A model generated the notes under the pieces. It searched no databases, had not been told where the DNA came from, and saw only the letters and a program-made list of their open reading frames with translations. A stretch of 45,609 bases of DNA. It comes from Kiritimatiellia bacterium. GTDB taxonomy: Bacteria > Verrucomicrobiota > Kiritimatiellia > RFP12 > UBA1067. The position numbers were made by a program, and so were the translations under genes. Shown here in pieces: positions 8,756 through 16,363 of the stretch (position 1 is its first letter; every line of letters begins with the position of its first letter). Where the stretch lies: contig JAFXEU010000003.1 in the NCBI GenBank assembly GCA_017520845.1, forward strand, positions 1-45,609, written 5' to 3'.

Positions 8756-9715
8756 ATGTTCGGACGTATTCGTGCCGTAATAAAGGCTACGACGCTTGAA
8801 TTGGTGTCGGAGCCTTTGTTTTTTCTTTTGACGATAAGCGCCGTCGGTGTTTTAACCATAGCGTCGTATCTTCATGTTCACCAGTTCGGAGAGCCTTCGA
8901 GGATGGCTCGCGACGTGGGACTTTCGTCGGTCCTGATTTTCGGAACCGTTTTCGCGGTATTTTCGGCTATCAGGGTTTTTAGACGCGAAATCGAATCCGG
9001 TACTCTGCAGATGGCTCTCTCGCGTCCGATTTCACGCGAGCTGTTTTTTCTTTCAAAAACGGCGGGCGCATTTCTTGCCTGCATTGTTTTTTTCGTGATA
9101 GTTTTTTCTTCGACGATCACGACGGTCGTAGGCGCCGAGGTCGGTAAAATCCATACTGAAACGGCGATGAGCGCCGCGTCTCACGGTCATTGCCGTCATG
9201 ATATAATGCCGGAGACGCTATGGTTCGTCTCTCTCGGCGTCGATGCCTGCACCGTTGTGCTTCCTCTCGTTTTCGGCGCCGTCCTCAACAGATTCGCGCG
9301 CTTCAGGTTTACGACGACGGCTTTTGCTGTAGCGCTCGTCGTTTCGGTATCGGGCTGTTTTTACAACATTCATCTCGCGCTCGTCGAGTTCGGCGATGCC
9401 GTTTCCTTCATCCCCGCTTACGTAAAGCGCATTCTGCCCGTCGGAGTTCTTCTTCTTGCGCCGGTGGCGGTGTTTCTTTCAGCGGCGGCGGCTCTGTCGG
9501 TAAAGTTTAAAGATAATGCCGTCGCGTCGTTTTCCGGTCTGATTTTTCTTCTCTTCCTTCCCGCTCTCGGCAATTATTATCAGACTCAGGCTCTTCACCG
9601 CGGCGGTGATCTCCCCTGGTCTTACGTCGTCTGGTCCTTCGCGGCGGCGTTGCCTTTTGCGGTCGCATTTCTTCTTATGGGCGTTTTTCTCATGAGAAGC
9701 AAAGATGTAGGGTGA
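8756..9715 (+). CDS. ABC-2 type transporter permease (first)
   Basis: A 319-residue membrane protein with about six hydrophobic segments. The stretch FRREIESGTLQMALSRPISRELFFLSKTAGAF, between the first two membrane segments, is typical of ABC-2 permeases of the NosY/GldF kind. A short His-rich loop (MSAASHGHCRHDIM near residue 145) lies outside the membrane segments. It overlaps the possible GTG start of the ATPase gene and is followed by a second permease, so the three genes should form one exporter. The substrate is unknown. Confidence 0.85.
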   Translation: MFGRIRAVIKATTLELVSEPLFFLLTISAVGVLTIASYLHVHQFGEPSRMARDVGLSSVLIFGTVFAVFSAIRVFRREIESGTLQMALSRPISRELFFLSKTAGAFLACIVFFVIVFSSTITTVVGAEVGKIHTETAMSAASHGHCRHDIMPETLWFVSLGVDACTVVLPLVFGAVLNRFARFRFTTTAFAVALVVSVSGCFYNIHLALVEFGDAVSFIPAYVKRILPVGVLLLAPVAVFLSAAAALSVKFKDNAVASFSGLIFLLFLPALGNYYQTQALHRGGDLPWSYVVWSFAAALPFAVAFLLMGVFLMRSKDVG

Positions 9716-9741
9716 ATCCGGCAAAAAGAAAAGAGTTTCAT

Positions 9742-10497
9742 ATGAGCAATGTCATTGAAGTAGAGTCCGTAAGCAAGACATTTCGCGATTTCTGGTTTCG
9801 CCCGACCGTCAAGGCTGTCGATCAGCTTTCGTTTTCCGTAGCCGAAGGTGAAGTGTTCGGGCTTTTGGGTCCTAACGGAAGCGGAAAATCCACTACGATA
9901 AAAATGCTTCTCGGGCTTTTGAACCCTGATTCCGGGAATGTCAAACTTTTCGGGAAATCCCCTAAAACGCTTGCCGCGCGAAGTGATCTCGGCTATCTGC
10001 CGGAGTTGAGTTATCTCCATCCTTTTCTTACGGCGAAGGAGACTTTGCGTTATTACGGCGGACTTTGCGGGCTCGATTCCAAAACATCCAGGCGGAGAAC
10101 CCGGGAACTTCTTGAAATGGTCGGTCTCGCCGACGTCGCCAACCGCGCGGTCGGCGGGTTTTCCAAAGGTATGGCGCGCAGAGTGGCTTTCGCGAGCGCC
10201 CTTATCGGCAAACCCCGCCTTCTGGTCCTCGACGAGCCGACGAGCGGCTTGGACCCCGTTTCCACCAATGAGGTGAAAACGCTTGTTAAAGAGCTGGTCA
10301 AAGGCGGGATGACCGTTCTCATGACGTCCCATCTTCTGGGCGACGCTGAAGATATATGCGACAGAGTGGTTATTTTGAACCGCGGCGTAAAGGTCGCCGA
10401 GGGCGCTATCGGAGAGCTCGGTTCTTCACTCTCCGATTTCTTCCTGGCCAAGGTCGGCGAGGGCCGTAAATTTGAAATGGCGGAGTTTCTCAAGTGA
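9742..10497 (+). CDS. ABC transporter ATP-binding protein
   Basis: The nucleotide-binding subunit of the exporter formed with the two flanking permeases. Walker A is GPNGSGKST, the signature region reads GGFSKGMARRVAFASAL (a SGGQ variant), and Walker B is LLVLDEPTSGLDP. The ATG at 9742 (MSNVIEVESVSKTF) is preferred because AAGAG lies at a workable distance and the family begins near there. An in-frame GTG at 9712 would add ten residues. The last codons overlap the GTG start of the next permease. Confidence 0.93.
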   Translation: MSNVIEVESVSKTFRDFWFRPTVKAVDQLSFSVAEGEVFGLLGPNGSGKSTTIKMLLGLLNPDSGNVKLFGKSPKTLAARSDLGYLPELSYLHPFLTAKETLRYYGGLCGLDSKTSRRRTRELLEMVGLADVANRAVGGFSKGMARRVAFASALIGKPRLLVLDEPTSGLDPVSTNEVKTLVKELVKGGMTVLMTSHLLGDAEDICDRVVILNRGVKVAEGAIGELGSSLSDFFLAKVGEGRKFEMAEFLK

Positions 10498-11744
10498 GAG
10501 CGTTTTTCCAGATTATAAAGCTTGAGCTTCTCTCGGCGTTGCGCTCTAAGACGATGCTCATTTTTGCCGTCGCCGTGTCGCTGTGGATGACGCTCGGGCG
10601 GAATATTCTTAAAGGCGCCGAATCGAACATGTACCAGCTTTCGGTCCGTTATCTTCTGGGCATAGCCTTTTCCGTCGTTCTGGTTTCTCTCGGTTCCGCG
10701 GCCGCGGGCGCGCTTTCTTCCGATCGCGCGGCGAAGCGCCTGCAGCTTACGATGATAAGACCTGTGCCGCATTTCGTCATCGCGACGGCGAGAAGCCTGG
10801 CGATAACTCTGTACGGTTCATTGATCATAGCGTTCAGCCTTTTAATGCTTTGGGCGTTTGAAGGGCGCGGGAGAATGTGCGACAGAGTTTTTTCGCCCGT
10901 TTTTGAGGATGCGCGACGGGTCGCGGAAGAAGGTTACGACAGGTTATACGAAACCAACGCAAAGTTCAGGGAGTGGGCTGATCAGAACGATCGAGAGTTC
11001 TGCCTGAAATATCTCGAGGACGACATTCTCAACGAGTATGTCACGGTTGATCCCGGAAAGTCGATGTCATGGGAAATCAGGGGCGTTCCCGACGATGCGG
11101 AAGATTTCGGCGTGAGGGTCAGATTCATCGACTTTTTCGGCAGACCCGGTTCCGTCGCGGGGAAGTTTACGTTCAGGGGCTTTTCCGGTTCCGTCGATAA
11201 TCCCGTAAGGTCCCGGTTTTACGTCCCTCTCAACGTCCGTTCGTCCGGCGGCTCCGGCGGTTCCGCGCTTGAATTCCACAACAATACCGATATTCCTTTG
11301 AGTCTTCAGCCCCGCAAGGACCTCCATCTGCTGGCCCGTTCGGATTCATTCGCATGGAATGCGTTCAGGGCATGGCTGGTGATGACGGCCGTTCTTTTGA
11401 TCGTGGTTTCGGCGGGCGTGTTTTTCGGAGCGTGTCTCGGTCGCGGAGTTGCGGTGTTTTCCGTGATCTCTCTTCTGATCGTAATGGTTGTAAGTCCTGC
11501 GACCGTCGAGGACTATCCGGATCCGATGTCGCTGAACGCCGTTTCCCGCCTTGGTCTTAAAGCGTCCGAATTTTCAGCATGGGTAACGTCTCCCGTCGGC
11601 AGATTCAGTCCGGTTTCAGCGCTTGAATCCGAGGAACGCGTAGAGTGGAGCGAAATCGGCGACGCGGCTATGGCGGGAGTTTTTTATCTGGTGTTGTTTT
11701 CGTTCCTTTCCGGCCTTACCATGAGCCGCAAGCAGGACGATTGA
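10494..11744 (+). CDS. ABC-2 type transporter permease (second)
   Basis: A 416-residue permease with two or three hydrophobic segments at the N-terminus (LLSALRSKTMLIFAVAVSLWM, then YLLGIAFSVVLVSLGSAAAG), a long hydrophilic domain of about 150 residues that is probably extracytoplasmic, and a further set of membrane segments at the C-terminus. LSSDRAAKRLQLTMIRPVPHF matches the ABC-2 coupling helix region. The GTG start overlaps the ATPase stop by four bases. The large outer domain sets it apart from the first permease. Confidence 0.82.
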   Translation: MRAFFQIIKLELLSALRSKTMLIFAVAVSLWMTLGRNILKGAESNMYQLSVRYLLGIAFSVVLVSLGSAAAGALSSDRAAKRLQLTMIRPVPHFVIATARSLAITLYGSLIIAFSLLMLWAFEGRGRMCDRVFSPVFEDARRVAEEGYDRLYETNAKFREWADQNDREFCLKYLEDDILNEYVTVDPGKSMSWEIRGVPDDAEDFGVRVRFIDFFGRPGSVAGKFTFRGFSGSVDNPVRSRFYVPLNVRSSGGSGGSALEFHNNTDIPLSLQPRKDLHLLARSDSFAWNAFRAWLVMTAVLLIVVSAGVFFGACLGRGVAVFSVISLLIVMVVSPATVEDYPDPMSLNAVSRLGLKASEFSAWVTSPVGRFSPVSALESEERVEWSEIGDAAMAGVFYLVLFSFLSGLTMSRKQDD

Positions 11745-11766
11745 CGGGATAAAAGCACTAGATTTT

Positions 11767-11775
11767 TGCTATAAT
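11767..11775 (+). promoter_or_regulatory. Extended -10 promoter for uxuA
   Basis: TGCTATAAT at 11767-11775 precedes uxuA by about 40 bases. TTGACG at 11741-11746 is too far upstream (23-base spacer) to be a normal -35, so the extended -10 probably carries the promoter. The uxuA ribosome site, AAGGGAG, is clear. Confidence 0.55.
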
Positions 11776-11813
11776 TTAAAAGACCTTTTCAGAAAAATTC
11801 AAGGGAGAAAAAT

Positions 11814-12983
11814 ATGAAACAAGGCTGGAGATGGTACGGTGACGGCGACTCGATAACTCTCAAGGAGATTCGCCAGGCGGGCGTAACGGACGTGGTCGCC
11901 GCGCTTTACGAGCGTAAACCGGGCGAGGTGTGGCCCGTAAAGGAGATCAAGGCCCGTGCCGACAAGGTTAAAAAGGCGGGGATGGTATGGTCCGTCGTCG
12001 AGTCGGTGCCGATCCACGAGGATATCAAGAAGCATACGGGCGATTATCTCAAGTATGTCGCCAATTATAAACAGACTCTCCGCAATCTCGCCAAGTGCGG
12101 CATCAGGACCGTGTGCTACAACTTTATGCCGGTTCTCGACTGGACGCGCTCCAATCTCGAGTACGCGCTTCCCGACGGTTCGACATGTCTTGAATACAAC
12201 GAGTACGAACTCGCCGCGTTCGATATGTTTTATCTCAAGCGCCCCGGCGCGGAGAAGGAGTACGACGCCAAAACGCGCGCGAAGGCGAAGAAGGTCTGGG
12301 CGAAGCTCGACGCGAAGGGCCGTAAGCGCGTCGCGGATTCCGTCCTGTGCGGCCTGCCCGGTACGGTGGATGATCTGACGCCCGAGGAATTTCTCGCCCA
12401 GCTAAAGACTTACGACGGCATCGATGATAAGAAGCTCCGCGAAAACATGTATTGGTTCCTGAACGAAATTTCTCCCGTGCTCGAGGAGACGGGCGTCAAT
12501 ATGTGCATCCATCCCGACGATCCGCCTCATCCGATTTTCGGCCTGCCGCGCATTCTCTCAAACGCGAAGGATATCGCCGAGATGTATAAAAAATGCCCGT
12601 CGAAGCACGTGGGTCTTACGCTCTGCACGGGCTCCCTCGGCGGAGATAAGGCGAACGACGCCGTCGAGATCATGAAGAAGTTCGGAAAGCGCGTCTACTT
12701 CTGCCACTTCCGCAATCTCGAATATACGGACGACAAGGTTTTTCACGAGTCCTGGTGCCACCTTGTAGGTCAGACGGATATCCCGGCGCTTTTCGAAGCG
12801 TTCCTTAAAGAGGAGAAGCGTCGCGGCGAAAAGATCGTCGTGCGTCCCGATCACGGGCGTTTTCTCGAGATCGACAAGTCGCGCAAGTGCTATTGCGGCT
12901 ACAGCTACGGCGGCCGTCTTATCGGGCTTGCGGAATTGCGCGGGCTTGAGATCGGTCTTAAGTACGCGAAGAAGGGTCTTTAA
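11814..12983 (+). CDS. uxuA: Mannonate dehydratase
   Basis: UxuA removes water from D-mannonate to give 2-keto-3-deoxygluconate in the glucuronate pathway. The 389-residue protein has the TIM-barrel start WRWYGDGDSITLKEIRQAGV, NFMPVLDWTRS, the metal-site region CIHPDDPPHPIFGLPRI, CTGSLG, VYFCHFRNLE and RPDHG, all UxuA hallmarks. Length is near normal. It has its own promoter. rsmE starts eight bases after its stop, so they may be co-transcribed, though the two functions are unrelated. Confidence 0.97.
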   Translation: MKQGWRWYGDGDSITLKEIRQAGVTDVVAALYERKPGEVWPVKEIKARADKVKKAGMVWSVVESVPIHEDIKKHTGDYLKYVANYKQTLRNLAKCGIRTVCYNFMPVLDWTRSNLEYALPDGSTCLEYNEYELAAFDMFYLKRPGAEKEYDAKTRAKAKKVWAKLDAKGRKRVADSVLCGLPGTVDDLTPEEFLAQLKTYDGIDDKKLRENMYWFLNEISPVLEETGVNMCIHPDDPPHPIFGLPRILSNAKDIAEMYKKCPSKHVGLTLCTGSLGGDKANDAVEIMKKFGKRVYFCHFRNLEYTDDKVFHESWCHLVGQTDIPALFEAFLKEEKRRGEKIVVRPDHGRFLEIDKSRKCYCGYSYGGRLIGLAELRGLEIGLKYAKKGL

Positions 12984-12991
12984 GATTTCCG

Positions 12992-13720
12992 ATGCACAGG
13001 CTTCTCGCTGATACCGAAACTCTCAAGTGTGATGCGCCGATCCTCTCGCGCGAGGCGGCGAATCATCTTAAGGTTCTCAGGCCTAAGAACGGTGAAGAGG
13101 TCGAACTTTTTGACGGAAAGGGTTTAACCCGCGTTTATCGTTACAGCGCCGCCACGCGCGAGCTTGAGGCGGCGGGAGATTTGACGCGGCACGCCAAGGC
13201 CTCTTCATCGTCGGTTACGCTTTTTGCCTGCGTTACAAAGGGTTCGCGCTGGGATTGGACTCTCGAAAAAGCGACAGAGCTCGGCGTCGACAGAATAGTC
13301 CCTGTAATTTCGGCGAGAACGATCGTTCGCGTGGATGCGGCAGAACGCCCGGCTAAGCGCGAACGATGGATGCGCATCGTCGAGGAGGCTGCGCGGCAGT
13401 CCGACGCCGTTTTTGTTCCGGAGATTTCCGATATAGTTGATTTCAAGGAGTCGCTTGAACTGGTTAAGAAAACGAACTGTTTCATAGGAGCCCTTATGAC
13501 TCCGCCGCCTAAGCATCTTTTAGAAGAGATAACGTCGGCCAAGGCGAAAAGTCAGAATGCCGATTACGCTGTCTACATCGGGCCCGAAGGCGATTTTACG
13601 CCGGAAGAGCTTTCGGCGCTTCTTGAAATAGCGCGTCCCGTCTCGTTCGGTTCGCAGATTTTGCGTGCCGAAACCGCCGCGATCTTCGCTCTCAGCGTTA
13701 TCCGCGCCGCGTTATCGTAA
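12992..13720 (+). CDS. rsmE: 16S rRNA m3U1498 methyltransferase
   Basis: A SPOUT-class methyltransferase that modifies U1498 of 16S rRNA. The 242-residue sequence has a PUA-like N-terminal part (NHLKVLRPKNGEEVELFDG), KGSRWDWTLEKATELGVDRIVP, and the C-terminal knot motifs YIGPEGDFTPEEL and FGSQILRAETAA. Length is typical. It is the last housekeeping gene before the accessory block. Confidence 0.95.
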   Translation: MHRLLADTETLKCDAPILSREAANHLKVLRPKNGEEVELFDGKGLTRVYRYSAATRELEAAGDLTRHAKASSSSVTLFACVTKGSRWDWTLEKATELGVDRIVPVISARTIVRVDAAERPAKRERWMRIVEEAARQSDAVFVPEISDIVDFKESLELVKKTNCFIGALMTPPPKHLLEEITSAKAKSQNADYAVYIGPEGDFTPEELSALLEIARPVSFGSQILRAETAAIFALSVIRAALS

Positions 13721-13747
13721 ATTTTCAAAAATTCAGCCTCCAATTTT

Positions 13748-13777
13748 TTGCACAAAATTATCTGAATTTGCTATAAT
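13748..13777 (+). promoter_or_regulatory. Promoter at the left edge of the accessory block
   Basis: TTGCAC at 13748-13753, an 18-base spacer and TATAAT at 13772-13777, with TG at 13769-13770. It would drive the structured leader that follows and the LivH-like remnant, and possibly the nuclease gene beyond. Confidence 0.6.
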
Positions 13778-13911
13778 GCAAGAGTCTTGCGAAGGACTGC
13801 GGCGATCTCGTAGGGAGCTCTCGCCACCCCCTGAGCGGACAAATATAAAGATCGCGTAACCACGCGGACTTGCTCGTTCGGTTGAACCGACCAAATGATT
13901 TGAAATGTAAA
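13778..13911 (+). promoter_or_regulatory. Structured leader, candidate regulatory RNA
   Basis: This 134-base stretch after the promoter holds a series of inverted repeats. GCAAG/CTTGC is at 13778-13790, GGCGA/TCGCC at 13801-13825, CGCGT/ACGCG at 13853-13866, and TCGG/CCGA at 13878-13890. It ends at the start of a LivH-like fragment. A riboswitch or attenuator for the lost transporter is plausible, but I could not match it to a known class. Confidence 0.35.
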
Positions 13912-14210
13912 ATGTTTGTAAGTTCGCTATTTGCTCAACTTCTCGGTAACGGCCTTGTGCAAGGTGCGGTCGCGATGCTGTACGCGGCCGGTTTTGGCAT
14001 TGTCTACAGGTCATTTCGCGTGTTTCACATAGCGATGGGAGCGCAGTTTGTGTTTTCGTGCTATGCGTTCTACACGTGCGCAGCGGTGTGTAAACTTCCG
14101 CTGACGGTTTCGGTGCCGTATTCCTGTCGCAGGGCAAGGTCAGATCCGAGACTTCTGACGCTGGACAGTTCCTTGACGCCGACTGGCTCGCAAAAAACTA
14201 TTTTGAATGA
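13912..14210 (+). pseudogene. Remnant: LivH-like N-terminus joined to an ABC ATPase C-terminus
   Basis: From the ATG at 13912 the frame encodes a LivH-like start (LLGNGLVQGAVAMLYAAGFGIVYRSF, about 60 residues, two membrane segments). Around 14094-14105 the similarity stops. In another frame the sequence continues as ADGFGAVFLSQGKV and so on to DWLAKNYFE and a TGA at 14208-14210, which looks like the C-terminal end of a LivF/UrtE-type ATPase. The simplest reading is a large internal deletion of a branched-chain amino acid or urea type transporter operon, leaving both ends. The original LivH frame runs on without sense to 14226. Confidence 0.55.
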
Positions 14211-14222
14211 GGAAAACACAAT

Positions 14223-15599
14223 ATGACAGAGTTAGATGTAAATGATGTGGCATATCGTACTTGGATTAGGGACTTAAAGGCGTACTATCGGCAGTTGCAG
14301 ATCCGAGCGGCGGTTTCTGTCAATAGCGCTATGTTGGATTTCTATTGGAGATTGGGAAAGGATATCAGTGAACGTTACGCCGACACTGCGTACTATGGTT
14401 CGCGTTTCTTCGTTGCGCTGAGCATGGATCTGCAGGCCGGACTTCAGAATGCAAGTGGGCTTTCGCCTATAAATCTGCGTTATTGCCAGAGGTTTTACGA
14501 GCTGTATTCAACGCAATCAAATCTTCCACAAGTTGTGGAAATTTTGATTAAGGTGCCATGGGGCCATCATAGGTCTATAATAGACAGGTGTGGAGGAAAT
14601 AGTGCAAAGGCGTTGTTTTACGTTCAAAAGACGCTTGAACACGGCTGGAGCCGCAATGCGCTGTTGAACCATCTGGACACGAATCTTTTTGAACGGCATG
14701 GGCGGGGAATAAACAATTTTGCATTGACGATGCCGCCTAATGACAGTGACTTGATACGCGAAACCATACGGGATCCTTATCATTTTGCCTTCGCTGAGAT
14801 AGCGGAGACCGCACAGGAGCGCGACATTGAGCGTGCGCTAATCTCCCACATCTCGGAAACATTGATGGAGCTCGGACAGGGTTTTGCCTATGTGGGGCAT
14901 CAAGTCCGGTTTCAGGTTGGCGAGCGCGAGTTTTATCCGGACTTGATTTTCTACCATTTGGGTCTGAGGCGCTATCTTGTCATTGAATTGAAGGTCGGCG
15001 AGTTTCAGCCTGAAAACTTGAGTCAATTGCGCTTTTACATGACTGCTGTAGACAACCAGTTGAAGCATGAGTGGGATGGACAGACAATAGGGCTGCTGCT
15101 CTGCAAAGAGCGCGATGCTGTCGTGGCGAAATATGCATTGCAGGGTGAGAGTGCGCCCATAGGGATTGCCCGCTATACGACACTTCCTGTGGAGTTTAGA
15201 GATGTCATCCAATCTGTGGAACAAGTTTGCGATACGGTGCAGGAGCGTCTTTGGGGAGGTGAAAATAAAAATCAGCCGGGCGATTTAATTTGTGAAGTCT
15301 CCGGTACAAAGGCGCATGGATGGATCAGCGATTCGGGATTTGTCGTCACATCTGGATCTCGAGTGTCGGTCAGGGTGACGCCATCGTTGCGGAATCATAC
15401 GCCGAGTTACTATCGGTTGCGCAAGCAGTTGGAGGCGGATGGGGTGATTGTCGATAGGGTTTTTACTTATGATTATGAATTCGCCTCGCCGTCCGCTGCC
15501 TCGTCTGTGATTGCGGGGCGACCGTCAAATGGGCGTATTGATTGGAAAACGGCGGATGGCCGGAGTCTTAAGGATGTTCAGGAAGAATGGCGGACGTAA
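14223..15599 (+). CDS. YhcG-type PD-(D/E)XK nuclease with DUF4357 tail
   Basis: A 458-residue protein. Residues 1-160 match the DUF1016 N-terminal domain (YYRQLQIRAAVSVNSAMLDFYWRLGKDI). The middle carries the PD-(D/E)XK nuclease core (FYPDLIFYHL, then YLVIELKVGEF with the E-x-K pair). The last 100 residues match DUF4357 (GWISDSGFVVTSGS, then FASPSAASSVIAGRPSNGR). Such proteins are common near restriction and defence genes, but no restriction-modification gene is present here. The ATG at 14223 follows GAGGAAAACACAAT. It sits between two patches of gene debris and is probably a mobile cargo gene. Confidence 0.88.
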   Translation: MTELDVNDVAYRTWIRDLKAYYRQLQIRAAVSVNSAMLDFYWRLGKDISERYADTAYYGSRFFVALSMDLQAGLQNASGLSPINLRYCQRFYELYSTQSNLPQVVEILIKVPWGHHRSIIDRCGGNSAKALFYVQKTLEHGWSRNALLNHLDTNLFERHGRGINNFALTMPPNDSDLIRETIRDPYHFAFAEIAETAQERDIERALISHISETLMELGQGFAYVGHQVRFQVGEREFYPDLIFYHLGLRRYLVIELKVGEFQPENLSQLRFYMTAVDNQLKHEWDGQTIGLLLCKERDAVVAKYALQGESAPIGIARYTTLPVEFRDVIQSVEQVCDTVQERLWGGENKNQPGDLICEVSGTKAHGWISDSGFVVTSGSRVSVRVTPSLRNHTPSYYRLRKQLEADGVIVDRVFTYDYEFASPSAASSVIAGRPSNGRIDWKTADGRSLKDVQEEWRT

Positions 15600-15607
15600 A
15601 TAGGAAA

Positions 15608-15616
15608 TGGTATAAT
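15608..15616 (+). promoter_or_regulatory. Extended -10 promoter before a DUF4062 fragment
   Basis: TGGTATAAT at 15608-15616, with no good -35. The ATG at 15625 lies only eight bases further on, so the transcript would be leaderless for that ORF. Confidence 0.55.
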
Positions 15617-15624
15617 ACCTTGTG

Positions 15625-15732
15625 ATGAAATGCCGAATCTTCATATCAAGCGTGCTGGGTGAGTTCATGACGGAGTGTCGTGGACTTAAGGTCTGTCTAA
15701 CCTCCCAAAAAAGGGAGGACTTTAATGGGTGA
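15625..15732 (+). pseudogene. N-terminal fragment of a DUF4062 protein
   Basis: The 35-residue ORF starts MKCRIFISSVLGEFMTECRG, which fits the first strand and helix of DUF4062 proteins (IFISSxxxEFxxER). It then loses similarity and stops. It has its own promoter and no ribosome site. It overlaps the start of the Sel1 gene by eight bases. I read it as the stump of a truncated gene that may still be transcribed and could couple translation into the Sel1 gene. Confidence 0.45.
15701..15718 (+). promoter_or_regulatory. Hairpin enclosing the Sel1 Shine-Dalgarno sequence
   Basis: CCTCCC at 15701-15706 can pair perfectly with GGGAGG at 15713-15718 across an A6 loop. GGGAGG is the ribosome-binding site of the gene starting at 15725, so folding would hide it. 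Translation of the upstream DUF4062 fragment would open the hairpin. Confidence 0.45.
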
Positions 15733-16015
15733 TACGAACTGGGTTAAGAACTTCACGCCCAAAACCGATGGAGATGCCGAATGGGCGGCGGGTATGCGAT
15801 ACCTGTTTGACGACGCCAACGAGAATGTCGTCGACGTGCAGAAGGCCATTGAGTGCTTCATGCGCGGCGCGGAATTGGGGAACGTAGAATGTATGCGTCA
15901 GCTTGCTTCCTGCTATGAATCTGGTTGCGGTGTCCCGCAGGATCTGTCCAAAGCCCGCGAGTGGCGGGCAAAGGCACTGGGATTGGACTTGGATGCGGAG
16001 GTTGTGGTGCAATGA
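15725..16015 (+). CDS. Small Sel1-repeat protein
   Basis: A 96-residue protein with one to one-and-a-half Sel1-like repeats: DVQKAIECFMRGAELGNVECMRQLASCYESG followed by VPQDLSKAREWRAKAL. Sel1 repeats form helical-hairpin scaffolds for protein binding. No signal peptide is present, so it is probably cytoplasmic. The ribosome site lies inside a hairpin. It may be a free-standing small adaptor or the remnant of a longer repeat protein. Confidence 0.65.
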   Translation: MGDTNWVKNFTPKTDGDAEWAAGMRYLFDDANENVVDVQKAIECFMRGAELGNVECMRQLASCYESGCGVPQDLSKAREWRAKALGLDLDAEVVVQ

Positions 16016-16031
16016 GGATTGAGGTGCTATA

Positions 16032-16214
16032 GTGCAGATACTCTTCAACGGCTTGTGCAACGGCGCGCTCATCGCGTTACTCGCGATGGCGTTCGTCGTT
16101 GTCTATTTGCCGACGAAGGTGTTCTACATTGCCCTCGCGGGCATCTATGACGGCTTGGAGGTCAAAGACATATCAGTACGAGCTTGTTCACACAAGAGAA
16201 AGGAGAATGCATGA
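16032..16214 (+). CDS. 60-residue ORF: LivH-like N-terminus plus ATPase-like start
   Basis: From a GTG after GAGG, the ORF reads LFNGLCNGALIALLAMAFVVVY, a LivH-type first membrane segment. It then passes into GLEVKDISVRA, which resembles the first strand of an ABC ATPase, and ends with a basic tail. This could be a second deletion remnant of a Liv-type operon. Its TGA overlaps the ATG of the RiPP precursor (ATGA at 16211-16214), so it may still be translated and coupled to it. A genuine small membrane protein of the peptide cluster is the alternative. Confidence 0.4.
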   Translation: MQILFNGLCNGALIALLAMAFVVVYLPTKVFYIALAGIYDGLEVKDISVRACSHKRKENA

Positions 16215-16363
16215 AAGAAGACCTGGCAAAAAGCCCGGCATTGGACAGAATTGTGAGTGCAGTTCGCAATGCGTCTGAGCGTAAGGATCGTGTCAAAAGC
16301 TGGCATACCGATGCGCATACGGATAGTGGTGGTGGTTGGCATACTGATGCTTGGAAGGGATGA
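16211..16363 (+). CDS. Candidate RiPP precursor peptide with WHTD motifs
   Basis: A 50-residue peptide with a perfect AAAGGAG site (16199-16205) five bases before its ATG. Residues 1-30 form a charged, probably helical leader (MKEDLAKSPALDRIVSAVR and so on). Residues 31-50 read WHTDAHTDSGGGWHTDAWKG: two WHTDA units, a third HTD, a GGG spacer and a final WKG. The stop overlaps the ATG of a radical SAM gene, and two more radical SAM genes follow, which is the classic layout of a radical-SAM-modified ribosomal peptide. Three His-Thr-Asp triads suggest repeated cross-links of the three-residue cyclophane kind, though that is inference. No exporter or leader peptidase is recognisable nearby. Confidence 0.8.
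   Translation: MKEDLAKSPALDRIVSAVRNASERKDRVKSWHTDAHTDSGGGWHTDAWKG

Noticed and set aside
11741..11775. TTGACG at 11741 as the -35 of the uxuA promoter
   Set aside because: The spacer to TATAAT would be 23 bases, outside the normal 16-18. The extended TG at 11767 explains the promoter better.
13721..16350. CRISPR array, tRNA or integrase at the edge of the accessory block
   Set aside because: I looked for regular spaced repeats, cloverleaf sequences and recombinase motifs and found none. The repeats seen are local hairpins.
16351..16362. TTG at 16351 as the start of radical SAM enzyme 1
   Set aside because: The ATG at 16360 overlaps the precursor stop exactly as at the next junction (17463), and it places the CX3CX2C motif at a normal distance from the N-terminus.
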